From JANQHO01 sp965218075 (GTDB taxonomy: Bacteria; Bacteroidota; Bacteroidia; Flavobacteriales; Schleiferiaceae), in the NCBI GenBank assembly GCA_965218075.1, contig CBDCJZ010000003.1, positions 1,178,001 through 1,242,000 of the forward strand: DNA of 64,000 nucleotides. Reading direction: 5' to 3'. The notes below the pieces were generated by a model. That model was not told the origin of the DNA and did no database searches. It was given only the letters and a program-made list of their open reading frames with translations. Numbering within the stretch: position 1 is the first letter of the stretch; each line of letters starts with the position of its first letter. Made by a program: the position numbers and the translations under genes. Positions 1 to 9,081 of this stretch are shown piece after piece.

Positions 1-660
1 TTCGGCGAGTATAGACTTATTTCCTTTAAGGGCAGTATTTATATAATGTTCAGAATCAATCAGATTTAGCTTGGAGAGAAAGTCTACTGCTTCAAGCCAT
101 TCGGATTCCAGAGAATCTAAGCTGTATTCAAAATCAGGATAATGACTAAGGATATGTTCGTGCTTAGTTAGCAATTGCTTGTAACGATCTCTAAAATCTT
201 CTAGCTCAATGTCGCCTACACGTAATCCGTTACGCCCAATTTTGTCCATATAGGCTGGGCCAATGCCCTTTAAGGTAGAACCGATCTTATTTTTGCCTTT
301 AGTCTGTTCTGATGCCGTATCTAGCAAGCGATGCGAGGGCAAAATAAGGTGTGCTTTACGGGAAATGAGCAAGGTCTTGTTCACGTCTATGTCGAATTTC
401 AAGAGATTTTCTATTTCCTTTTTAAAAACTACTGGATCAATTACGACCCCATTTCCAATTACGTTGATAACCTCCTTGTGAAAAATCCCTGAAGGGAGGG
501 TGTGTAACACGTGTTTGATAATATCAAACTCAAGAGTATGTCCGGCATTAGGGCCGCCCTGAAAGCGAGCAATGATATCGTAGTTACACGTTAACACGTC
601 TACGATTTTACCTTTACCTTCATCGCCCCATTGCAATCCTAATAATACATCTACTGCCAT
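1..660 (-). CDS. purA: adenylosuccinate synthetase, N-terminal part (cut by window edge)
   Basis: Catalyses the GTP-dependent joining of IMP and aspartate, the first step from IMP to AMP, in the cytoplasm. The reverse complement reads ATG at 660-658 followed by 220 open codons to the window edge. The N-terminus carries the family P-loop GLQWGDEGKGK (residues 8-18, catalytic Asp13) and GGPNAGHT with the catalytic His near residue 41. About half of the usual 420-430 residues are present; the C-terminus lies outside the window. It starts 27 bases after the fur stop, so it is probably the last gene of a relA/spoT-fur-purA transcript. Identification is very secure. Confidence 0.95.
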   Translation of the reverse strand, partial: MAVDVLLGLQWGDEGKGKIVDVLTCNYDIIARFQGGPNAGHTLEFDIIKHVLHTLPSGIFHKEVINVIGNGVVIDPVVFKKEIENLLKFDIDVNKTLLISRKAHLILPSHRLLDTASEQTKGKNKIGSTLKGIGPAYMDKIGRNGLRVGDIELEDFRDRYKQLLTKHEHILSHYPDFEYSLDSLESEWLEAVDFLSKLNLIDSEHYINTALKGNKSILAE

Positions 661-687
661 GAAAAAAGAATATAATAAAGTTCATTA

Positions 688-1137
688 TTAGTTTTCATCA
701 GGACTGGGATTGCGTGTCCCGTATAAATAAAGAAAGTGGGAATTGATGTTAATCCCAAAGACTTCCGCTGCAGTTTCCTTAATTTGCTGTAAGCGCGGGT
801 CACAAAACTCCAGCACTTCTCCAGTGTCAGTTAAAATAATGTGATCGTGTTGCTTATTATAGAAGCACTTTTCATAATACAATTGGTTTTGCCCAAACTG
901 ATGTTTACAGACCAGTTTGCAATCTAGTAACAGTTCAATAGTATTATACAAGGTAGCACGGCTTACACGGTGACTTTTGTTCTTCATCAGAATATAAAGC
1001 GACTCTATATCAAAGTGTCCATCATGATCATAAATTTCCCTTAGAATAGTATATCGACCAGGGGTTTTACGCTGATGGTTTCTTTCGACATGTTGAGTAA
1101 AAACCTGTTTTACCATTTCAAACTCTTTATCTGTCAT
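688..1137 (-). CDS. Fur family transcriptional regulator
   Basis: A 149-residue ferric-uptake-regulator family protein, a metal-sensing DNA-binding repressor. It has the winged-helix N-terminus (RKTPGRYTILREIY, then SHRVSRATLYNTIELLL as recognition helix region), the HDH metal site (KQHDHIILTD) and the LEFCDPRLQQIK dimerisation segment. The CxxC zinc motifs of Zur/PerR types are absent: where many members have CxxCG there is DTG. This matches the short Fur-like proteins of Bacteroidota. It lies between relA/spoT (30 bases upstream) and purA (27 bases downstream) on the same strand. Whether it senses iron, zinc or peroxide cannot be read from the sequence. Confidence 0.88.
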   Translation of the reverse strand: MTDKEFEMVKQVFTQHVERNHQRKTPGRYTILREIYDHDGHFDIESLYILMKNKSHRVSRATLYNTIELLLDCKLVCKHQFGQNQLYYEKCFYNKQHDHIILTDTGEVLEFCDPRLQQIKETAAEVFGININSHFLYLYGTRNPSPDEN

Positions 1138-1167
1138 ATTCCGCTTAAAATGTAAAAGTAAGAATTC

Positions 1168-3402
1168 TCAGCCAGTACATCCTCGTTCTACCGATGTAAC
1201 TCCTTCGACTTTTTTGAGTTCTTCGATAACCTTGCTCAAGTGAGTTTCGTCCTGAACAACTATAGTGATTAGCCCTTCAAACACTCCATCATCACCAGCT
1301 ATATTAATATCACGGATATTTATGTTTAAGTCGTTGGAAATAATTCGGGTAACTTTATTGACAAGCCCAACGGTATCAATACCTCGAATAACAAGTACAG
1401 TTGAATATTCTGATCGGTCTCCGGAAACCCATCTGGCTTTAATGATACGATCCGCAAAATTGGACTGTATGTATATGGCGTTAAGACAATCTTTACGATG
1501 CACCTTAATGCCTTTATTGATTACGACAAGTCCAAATATTTCATCTCCAAAAATAGGATTACAGCATTTGGCAAGTGTATAATCGAAGGCGTTTTCTTCA
1601 CCCCCGAATATTAGTATTTTTTTATTCCCTTCTTTTTCTTTAAAGTGAGAATGCTCAAGGATTTTTTCTGCTTTTTTGGACTTGACAAAAATGCGATTGC
1701 GCAGATAAGTATAAAAATCTCCTGACTGATTATTCACGAATTCTTTGATTTGGCTGTTATCAATAATTTTCATACCTACTTTATAATAAAGCTCGGTGGA
1801 ATTCTTGAGTTTAAAGTACTTAACCATTTTTTGAATAAGCTTTTCGGTAAGCTTCACTTTCATGTAATTAAGTTTCCGCTTTAACAAAACTTTTCCTTCA
1901 GTAGCTGCTTCTTTTTGCTCGCTTTTAAGAGCATGTCTGATCTTAGATTTAGCTTTGGCGGTTACCACATAAGTGAGCCATTCTTCACTAGGCTTTTGTT
2001 TTAGAGAGGTGATAATTTCCACCTGATCGCCACTACGAAGCTTATAATTTAGGGGAACCATACGTCCATTTACTTTAGCCCCAAGGGTTCTGAGACCTAT
2101 ATCCGTATGAATGTAAAAAGAGAAATCAATAGGAGTGGCTCCCTGTGGTAGTATTTTAAGATTGCCTTTAGGAGTAAAGAGATAAATCTCATCGGAAAAA
2201 AAACTCGTCTTAAAGTCATTCACAAATTCTGTAGCTGAGCCATCATTGTTTTCCAACATTTCTCTTACATGATTAATCCAAATGTCAAACTTATTGGTAC
2301 CAGATTTATCTTCTTTATATTTCCAATGGGCAGCATAACCTTTTTCGGCAATCTTATCCATCCGAGTGCTGCGTATCTGTACTTCTACCCAATGTCCATC
2401 CGAGTTCATTACAGTGGTGTGAAGTGATTCATAGCCATTGGATCTGGGAGTTGATATCCAGTCGCGAAGTCTTTGGGTATTGGGACGATAAAAATCAGTA
2501 ACGATGGAATAGACACGCCAACAATCTGCTTTTTCCCTTTCTAGGGGGGTATCGATGACAATACGGATAGCAATGGCGTCGTAAACATCTTCAAAACTTA
2601 CGCCCTGGCTGATCATTTTTTTACGGATGCTATAAATGGACTTCATCCGTCCCTTAATGGTGAACTTAAAACCTTTATTTTTGAGGGCTTTTTTTATTTT
2701 GACGGAAAAGTTTTTGATGTAACGGGTTTCACTAGCTTCAATAGATTTGAGTTTGATGGTTAGGTCTTTGTACACTTCGGGATTAGTGTATTTGAGACTT
2801 AGGTCTTCGAGTTCTGTTTTTACGTTGTACAAACCGATACGGTGGGCTAATGGAGCGTACAGATAAAGAGCCTCGGAAGCTATTTTTATCTGTTTGTGGG
2901 TGGGAATAGCTTCCATAGTCCGCATGTTGTGTAAGCGATCAGCCAGCTTGATGAGAATTACCCGTATATCATCTGAGATAGTAAGTAGTATTTTACGGAA
3001 GTTTTCGGCCTGCAGAGAAATATTCTGATTGAATATCCCGGAAATTTTGGTGAGTCCATCAATTATACAGGCGATTTTTTTTCCAAAAAGCCGTTCAATA
3101 TCTTCGAGAATATAGTCGCTGTCTTCCACCACATCGTGGATTAAAGCAGCTGATATGGAGATGTATCCCAGGCCAATTTCCCTAGCCACAATAATGGCGA
3201 CCTCTATGGGATGTAGAATGTAAGGCTCTCCTGATTTTCGCTTCACTCCCGCGTGGGCATCGCGTGCTAGGTTAAATGCTTTGCAGATCAGCTTGCGATT
3301 TTGAGTGTTAGTGCGGCCATACATCACCCGCATAAGGGCTCCATAACGGCTTACGATCTTTTCGTTGTCAGTTTCAGTAAGGGCGTTTACTTTCTCGCTC
3401 AT
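1168..3402 (-). CDS. bifunctional (p)ppGpp synthetase/hydrolase (RelA/SpoT)
   Basis: A full-length 744-residue Rel enzyme that makes and degrades the alarmone (p)ppGpp. Domains in order: HD hydrolase with HDVVED at residues 89-94 and the LADRLHNMRT motif; synthetase domain (KGRMKSIYSIRKKM, then GYESLHTTV); TGS domain starting at IYLFTPKGNLKILP; a conserved zinc-finger/helical linker with CCNP; and a C-terminal ACT domain. Both HD and synthetase motifs appear intact, so both activities are expected. It is the first gene of the minus-strand run that continues into fur and purA. A Bacteroidota-like -7 element lies about 17-24 bases upstream of the start. Confidence 0.95.
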   Translation of the reverse strand: MSEKVNALTETDNEKIVSRYGALMRVMYGRTNTQNRKLICKAFNLARDAHAGVKRKSGEPYILHPIEVAIIVAREIGLGYISISAALIHDVVEDSDYILEDIERLFGKKIACIIDGLTKISGIFNQNISLQAENFRKILLTISDDIRVILIKLADRLHNMRTMEAIPTHKQIKIASEALYLYAPLAHRIGLYNVKTELEDLSLKYTNPEVYKDLTIKLKSIEASETRYIKNFSVKIKKALKNKGFKFTIKGRMKSIYSIRKKMISQGVSFEDVYDAIAIRIVIDTPLEREKADCWRVYSIVTDFYRPNTQRLRDWISTPRSNGYESLHTTVMNSDGHWVEVQIRSTRMDKIAEKGYAAHWKYKEDKSGTNKFDIWINHVREMLENNDGSATEFVNDFKTSFFSDEIYLFTPKGNLKILPQGATPIDFSFYIHTDIGLRTLGAKVNGRMVPLNYKLRSGDQVEIITSLKQKPSEEWLTYVVTAKAKSKIRHALKSEQKEAATEGKVLLKRKLNYMKVKLTEKLIQKMVKYFKLKNSTELYYKVGMKIIDNSQIKEFVNNQSGDFYTYLRNRIFVKSKKAEKILEHSHFKEKEGNKKILIFGGEENAFDYTLAKCCNPIFGDEIFGLVVINKGIKVHRKDCLNAIYIQSNFADRIIKARWVSGDRSEYSTVLVIRGIDTVGLVNKVTRIISNDLNINIRDINIAGDDGVFEGLITIVVQDETHLSKVIEELKKVEGVTSVERGCTG

Positions 3403-3418
3403 AATCGGTATCTTGCCC

Positions 3419-3426
3419 CGAAGATA
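3419..3426 (-). promoter_or_regulatory. putative Bacteroidota -7 element before relA/spoT
   Basis: On the minus strand the bases read TATCTTCG, a close match to the Bacteroidota -7 consensus TAnnTTTG. A TTG-containing segment lies about 20 bases further upstream, roughly where the -33 TTTG box is expected. It would give a short leader for the relA/spoT-fur-purA run. Supported by motif and position only. Confidence 0.35.
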
Positions 3427-3907
3427 CTAAAGAAATAGAATTGGGCAAGAGAAGAGTTTGCTGCTTGGAGTTTGAAATTTAAAGTTCAATACTTTACTTA
3501 CTTAAATTTATATCAGAATAGCTATTGCAGAGATAGTGTTTTCTAAACATATTTTAACATAGTATTTCTTCAATTAAAAATGTTTTCTTACTGATTTTGG
3601 CTTTAGCTCTTTTTTATGAGATGACTTGTTTTTCAATATCTTCTTAGGACTTCTATTCTTACAAATTTGGTGAGCTGGAAGAGTATAATTCGGCATATGG
3701 TAGCAAGGGACAGAACAACTCTTGACCATGCTTTTTTAGTCATAAGGAGTAAAAACGGACGGGATAAACTCTACTACACCAGAACAATGAATCTCTGCGC
3801 CTAGAAGGGTGAAAATTTAAATGTTTAATCTAACTTATGGTTTCAAAATTTTTATGGATATAAATTAACCTCATAAGCGAAACCCAACTAACAAAAAAAT
3901 AACTGAA
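3427..3907. other. gene-free stretch
   Basis: About 480 AT-rich bases between the divergent relA/spoT and the glycosyltransferase pseudogene. No recognisable protein, RNA or repeat was found. A short open stretch near 3666-3800 reads like degenerate coding sequence but matches nothing I know. Confidence 0.4.
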
Positions 3908-4838
3908 ATGAAAGAAATAATGAGCAAATATTTCAAATACATATTGTTAGTATTGTTACTTTACATGCCAATTTTTGATCATTTAGATACATTGCCTATT
4001 CGAATTTGAGATGAATCTCGACTGGCAATAAATGCTTATGAAATGCTTAATAATGGAAATTTCATTGTTACTTATTTTGAAGATAAGCCAGATATGTGGA
4101 ACACAAAACCTCCTTTATTAATATGGATTCAGGTATTGTTTATGAAGTTTGTGGGCGTGAATGAATTGGCTGTGCGTTTACCATCAGCTATTGCTGCTTT
4201 TTTTACCTGTATAACTATTTTAATTTTCTCGTTTATGCTATTTGAAACAATTTTGGTTTGGTTTCATAGCAATAATTGTGCTGATTACTACTGATGGCTA
4301 TATTAACATTCATGCAACAAAAACAGATGATTATGATGCTTTATTAACGTTTTTTACTACATCAATTGATAAAAAGGTAGTTGATTGTCTGAAACAAATT
4401 CTTGAGAAAAATAAATTTTTAAGAAGTCAAATTTCTTGGTTAGGATTTAAACAAACATCGATAATATTTAATAGAGATAAAAGAAAATATGGGAAACCAG
4501 GTTACTCATTTGGTAAACTGTTTCATCTTGCGATAGATGGCATTACAAGCTTCTCTGATAAATCGTTTTTATTAGTTAGTAAGCTAGGATTTGCTATTTC
4601 ATTTATATCATTAATTATTATTTTATATGCTATTTACTCTCATTTTTTATTAAATAGAACAATTACTGGATGGACATTTCTAATCATTAGCTCTATGTTC
4701 ATTGGAGGAGTTCAGTTAATCTCAATTGGAATAATCGGAGAATATATTAGTAGAATTAATAAAAATGTTTTGAATAGACTTCTTTATATTATCAAAAATA
4801 TCAATATTGAAAAGTATAATACTTCCCAGAACAAGTAA
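3908..4838 (+). pseudogene. chimeric glycosyltransferase pseudogene (ArnT/PMT-like N-part fused to GT2 C-part)
   Basis: The first part encodes the N-terminus of a membrane glycosyltransferase of the ArnT/PMT family: ATG at 3908, TM segment, then LPIRI-stop-DESRLA, where family members have a Trp, so TGG became TGA at 4007-4009. It continues with KPPLLIWIQ and RLPSAIAAF, the typical ArnT motifs. Near 4240 a frameshift moves reading to the next frame. After about TDDYDALLTFFTT the ORF switches to the C-terminus of a GT2 polyprenyl-phosphate glycosyltransferase (DGITSFSDK, then two TM helices and IGEYISRI). This looks like a deletion between two neighbouring polysaccharide genes. It is not expected to be functional. 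Confidence 0.75.
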
Positions 4839-4934
4839 AAGCAATACTGTAATATAGTCTATTTTGGTATATGCGAATTGCTAGAAATAGGTGAATAATT
4901 ATTTCAAAAGAGTTATTCTTTCTAGTGTTAGATG

Positions 4935-6022
4935 TCAGGATTCGTTAAAGTATATATTATATACTTGTTCAATGAACCCAAAAGCAAATTTATATAAATT
5001 ATTATCTGTCGAAATTAACAAGATGACATCAGTCTTTTCAATTTCTTTTTTAAGATCTATATCTTCAACAGTAGTAGATTGGCTATAATTATCGGGATAA
5101 ATTTGTTTATTATAATACCAAAATTGATCATTATCAAACACATCTTTCGAAAGCCCCCAATTAAACATACCCCAGTAGTAATTATCAGCCACAACTAATA
5201 CTTTAGGCTGAATTGTATTACTGTCTTTAATAATTTTAAAATAAGGATGGCCCATTTCTAAGTCAGGTATATTAAACAGTAGATTCATTGCCTTTTCAAT
5301 ATCATCGTCTGTATCCCTCATTGTATAAGAAATTTCTATACTTTCAATAAGAATTTTTGGAATTTCAATTTTCCGAATTGATTGTATATACTTAACTATG
5401 GTATCCGCTGCCAAAACTTCATCCTATTTACTCCAATGAGCACCAGTTTTTGGGAATAATAAATATTTAGAAGTGTCTTTTATTTCTATAAACCACCGGT
5501 TTAAATCTAAACAATGAATCTCGTTTCTTAGCATCTCATCAAGATAAACTTCATAATTAGTAGTATTTCTTTCATCTTGTGAATATTTTTCAGATATGTA
5601 TTCCTCGAAAAAACTATCTTTTCCGAATGCTAAAATCATAACTAAATCGATATTTAAAGATCGTAATATATTTTGAATTTTTAAGATTTCTAACTTTTTT
5701 TAATCTTATCACGTCCTATAAAATATCTTCCCAAATGCGCTTTTATGTAGTTCTCTTCGTATAAATAGATTTCTTTTCCAATAATCACTTCATTAGCTCT
5801 TGCATGATTAAATAGCGAGTAATGAATTTGATTGTATAATCTAACAAAAAAATTCCTATATCCGATATTTTTCTCAATATAATTTTGTTGCTGAATTTGA
5901 TATTCTCCACTAAGCCATGTGTTCAATGTAAAATGAGGATCTTCTTCGACGATAAAAGAGCCATTTAAGGGCTTTAATTTAACAAAATCGAATCTTTTTT
6001 GATAACTATATGTAAATTCAAT
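4935..6022 (-). pseudogene. AlgJ/AlgX-like SGNH acetyltransferase-helper pseudogene
   Basis: Three minus-strand pieces reconstruct one secreted SGNH-hydrolase-like protein of the AlgJ/AlgX type, which transfers acetyl groups to exopolysaccharide in the periplasm together with an AlgI-like MBOAT protein. Piece 1 (about 6022-5690) has GYRNFFVRLYNQ and VIIGKEIYLYEE. A gap and frame change follow at 5640-5690. Piece 2 (5639-5424) ends in GAHWSK then TAG at 5424-5426, directly continued in frame by DEVLAADTIVKYIQSI (piece 3, to 4935), with VLVVADNYYWGMFNWG. The nonsense codon, frame changes and missing N-terminus mark it as dead. It lies next to the broken AlgI-like gene. Confidence 0.7.
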
Positions 6023-6033
6023 TTAGACATGAT

Positions 6034-7437
6034 CTAAAATCTAAAGTAAACAAATGGATTAAATTCAGATGATGTTATCGGGCTTACAGACAAAATGAAA
6101 AGAATGATTGAAAATAAAGTCAATAAGAAATTCTGTAATGTAGTGTAGTTGGGTTTTTTGAATATAAAAGCTTCAATGGATCTGCCAAACTTAAAGCTAG
6201 CTAAGAACGAAAATAAAATAGCTAAAATGCATATTATATCGAAATCAGGAATAGCTCTAAATGTTAAAGAATATCTGAAAGAAAATAATTTCATTAGATA
6301 TATCTTTATTTCATTCGTACTTTCTAATCTGAAAATTACGAACCCAATCATTACAATAAAAAATGTAATAAATGTCGCAGGTATTTTACCAATTTTATTA
6401 AGGATTTTTAGTAAAAAAATCGATCAAGGATTAAGAACATTCCGTGATAGGTTCCAAAAATAACAAGACTCCACGAAGCACCATGCCATAGACCACATAA
6501 TAAAAAACCAATCCATAGATTAAAATATAGCCTAGATTTAGTTGAAACCCTGTTACCTCCTAATGGAATATACAAATAATCTCTCATAAAACTATCGAGT
6601 GTTATATGCCATTTACGCCAAAATTCTGTGATACTAGTAGAGGTGTAAGGGGAGTCAAAATTTTCCGGGAAACGAAATCCCATCATTTTACCCAGACCAA
6701 TAGCCATATCAGAATAACCCGAAAAATCAAAATAAATTTGAAAAGTATAAGCAAGTATTCCCAATCATGCATTTGCAGTAGTTAAATTGAGTAAATTACC
6801 ATCAAACATTAAATCAGCTTGTTCTGTTATTACGTTGGCTATAAGAACTTTTTTAGCTAATCCTATCGAAAACCTATAAAACCCAATCAGCTTATCATCC
6901 ATTTTTTCAACTCTATTTGTAATTTGATCGGCAATTGAATGGAATCTTACAATAGGACCGGCTATCATTTGGGGAAACGACATTCGGATACTTTATTTAG
7001 AAGAGGATGTACTTTTCGATAAACATCAATAGAATAAGTTAAGGTTTGAAAAGTATAAAATGAAATTCCAATAGGAAGGACTATAGAAATCCATTGAACC
7101 TCCCTAAAATCAAAGGAATTAAGCAAAATATTCACATTTTCAACAAAAAAGTTGGCATATTTGAAATATATAAATAGTCCTAGATTTATAAACATATAGA
7201 GGAGAAGGAGAATTTTCCTTTTAAAGTTTTCCGAGCTGTAATATAATCTCTTTACAATAAAAAATACAAAATTTTTGACCCAATAACGACAAAAATAAAT
7301 TTTGGTGCTCCCCAGCTATAGAAAAAAATACTAGCACCAAGTATGACGTAGTTTTTGAATTTTCTATCATCGAAATGATAGATTAATAAAAATACTGGCA
7401 AAAAATATAAAAGGAATATACTGCTACTAAAAACCAC
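6034..7437 (-). pseudogene. AlgI-like MBOAT O-acetyltransferase pseudogene
   Basis: Five pieces in order give a membrane-bound O-acyltransferase of the AlgI/DltB type: MVFSSSIFLLYFLP at 7437; SIVLPIGISFYTFQTLTYSID; FPQMIAGPIVRF; FDFSGYSDMAIGLGKMMGF with the catalytic WHGASW; and a C-terminus ending FNPFVYFRF. Damage includes a gap at about 7196-7251, a frameshift near 6970-6985, an in-frame TGA (6765-6767, expected Trp) and a frameshift in a poly-T run near 6415. The family acetylates alginate, teichoic acid or cellulose-like polymers. With the broken AlgJ-like gene it shows loss of an exopolysaccharide acetylation system. Confidence 0.8.
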
Positions 7438-7528
7438 AAAGCAAGTTTCGTTAGATTAAAGAATTTTTGAAAAAATCCTGTTAATTTTATGTTGGAATGA
7501 CTTTATTTTACAGAAAGTAGAATATTAT

Positions 7529-7720
7529 TTACTTGAGTATAATTAAAGATGATTGAACAGAACCATATTTGTGTATCTTTATAATATGCACATCTTTTGC
7601 CTTATTAGATATATCTATAACGTTATTAGCAAATTTTCTTTTGTCTCATAGATTTTTTGCCCAAATATATTGTAAACTTCAACTTTATCTGCCTCTACTT
7701 TATCGTTTATTTAGTACGTA
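7529..7720 (-). pseudogene. type IX secretion C-terminal sorting domain remnant
   Basis: The minus strand encodes KVEADKVEVYNIFGQKIYE, then after a one-base frame change NNVIDISNKAKDVHIIKI and a stop at 7529-7531. This is the layout of a type A Por-secretion sorting domain (VxVYNxxGQxV ... IDISxLxxGVYxxKI). It is the tail of a lost secreted or surface protein. It agrees with the porU/porV genes in this window. No upstream part of the cargo protein could be found. Confidence 0.6.
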
Positions 7721-7802
7721 ATAATACTCATTTAGATAACTAATGAGTGTAACTCTTTGTTAGCGGATTAAGGGATCTGCTGGGCAGTCTTCCCTTCACT
7801 TC

Positions 7803-7940
7803 TCACCTCTGTAGATCATAATTATAAACACGATTGGAATTAAAAGGCGGGTCTAAGTAAATCAGGTCTACTTTGATGCCTCGATCTAGGAGCTTTTGCA
7901 TAGCCTCCTTACAATCTGATCTATAAAGTTAGGTTTCGAT
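7803..7940 (-). pseudogene. DNA methyltransferase fragment
   Basis: About 40 codons on the minus strand read LYRSDCKEAMQKLLDRG followed by VDLIYLDPPFNSNR and end in a stop. DLIYLDPPFNSNR is the catalytic DPPF motif region of beta-class site-specific DNA methyltransferases. The same motif occurs in the intact gene at 59293. Only this short piece remains, just upstream of a dead IS1595 copy. Confidence 0.55.
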
Positions 7941-8039
7941 TAAGATTTTGTGTAGCTAAATTATCTATAGAATTTAGCATAAGACCATCTTGTTTAAAGT
8001 GTTAAAGAACATTTGATTTTTACAAATATTCCTATATTA

Positions 8040-8890
8040 CTATACTTGTAAGCAAACTCAATTAAGATAACCATCTAAATATTTAGCGCTTACATGTTGA
8101 TAAATACCATAAATCCCTCTTTTTACAATAGACCAGAACCCCCTCTATTGTATTGGTATGAATATCGTCATTGCAAAATCTTTCTTTATACTTAATAATT
8201 TTATGATACATATAATCTCCTATACTCTTGTAGGACGGATTTTCGCCTGTTATTAAGGGTACTTTCCCTCCAATCTATATTTGCTCCTATCCATCTTATC
8301 AATTTCATATTTATTTAGGATTATCTGTCTTTTCAGCATGTACAGACCCTTTTCTCTCTACCATTCCTAGAACAAGAGTCTTTTCACCTCCCCGACCACT
8401 TTTATTGAAAGAGTCCTTTTCATATTCAGTCTTTCTAAATATTATCTTTACGTGGCTTGCCACCTACATAGGTCTCATCCATTTCTATAATTCCTTGTAA
8501 TAAAGTATTTTCTTTGCCCCTTATTGCCTTACGTATTCTTTGCATAATATACCAAGCTGTAGGTTGTGCAAGGCCACAAACACGAGCCAATTGATAAGAA
8601 GATATTCCTTTTTTTGCCCCTAGTACAAGAGACAAAGCTAAAAACCATTTTTGCAAGGGTATTTGTGTCCCCTGAAAGATTGTATTTATGCGTACATGAA
8701 AGTTATGATGGCAACTAGCACACATACTACCTAATTATCTTTTTGCTTTTTACCCGTCTTATGTTCACTTCCACAATAAGGGCATATGAAGTTATTTCTT
8801 CCCCATTTTATCTTTTCTAAATACGCTATACAAGATTCTTCTGCAAGGGAAGGGCTTACACAGAAATTGTGTGTAGCGATTGCTTAAGAT
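8040..8890 (-). mobile_element. IS1595-family insertion sequence remnant (copy 1)
   Basis: Reading the minus strand from about 8890: a zinc ribbon (FICPYCGSEHKTGKK, then CASCHHNF), the helix-turn-helix YQLARVCGLAQPTAW, the DDE core start EMDETYVGGKPRK (8435-8725 is the longest open piece), then in other frames KTLVLGMVERKGSVHAEK, GDYMYHKIIKYKERFCN and NTIEGV. Together they give an almost complete ISXO2-like transposase with several frameshifts and stops. The element is inactive. A second, closely related dead copy is at 20150-20830. Confidence 0.75.
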
Positions 8891-9081
8891 TAAAAGTTTT
8901 AGAGATTAAAACTCAATAGCCTAAAAATTCAAGATTTACATTATATACTTGGAAATAGCGTCAATTCAAAAACAAACTCCCGACACTTTGTCACATTCCG
9001 ATTTAGAGGCATAACCTTTGACGTAAAATTGTGTTTATTATTTTCAACTCACAAGCGTCAAATTTCTAACTACATTCAACT

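Noticed and set aside
4007..4009. UGA read as tryptophan (recoded genetic code)
   Set aside because: Three pseudogenes have TGA at Trp positions, but intact genes end properly with TGA (peroxiredoxin at 19746, methyltransferase at 18269, ArnT-like at 14533), and the same pseudogenes also carry frameshifts.
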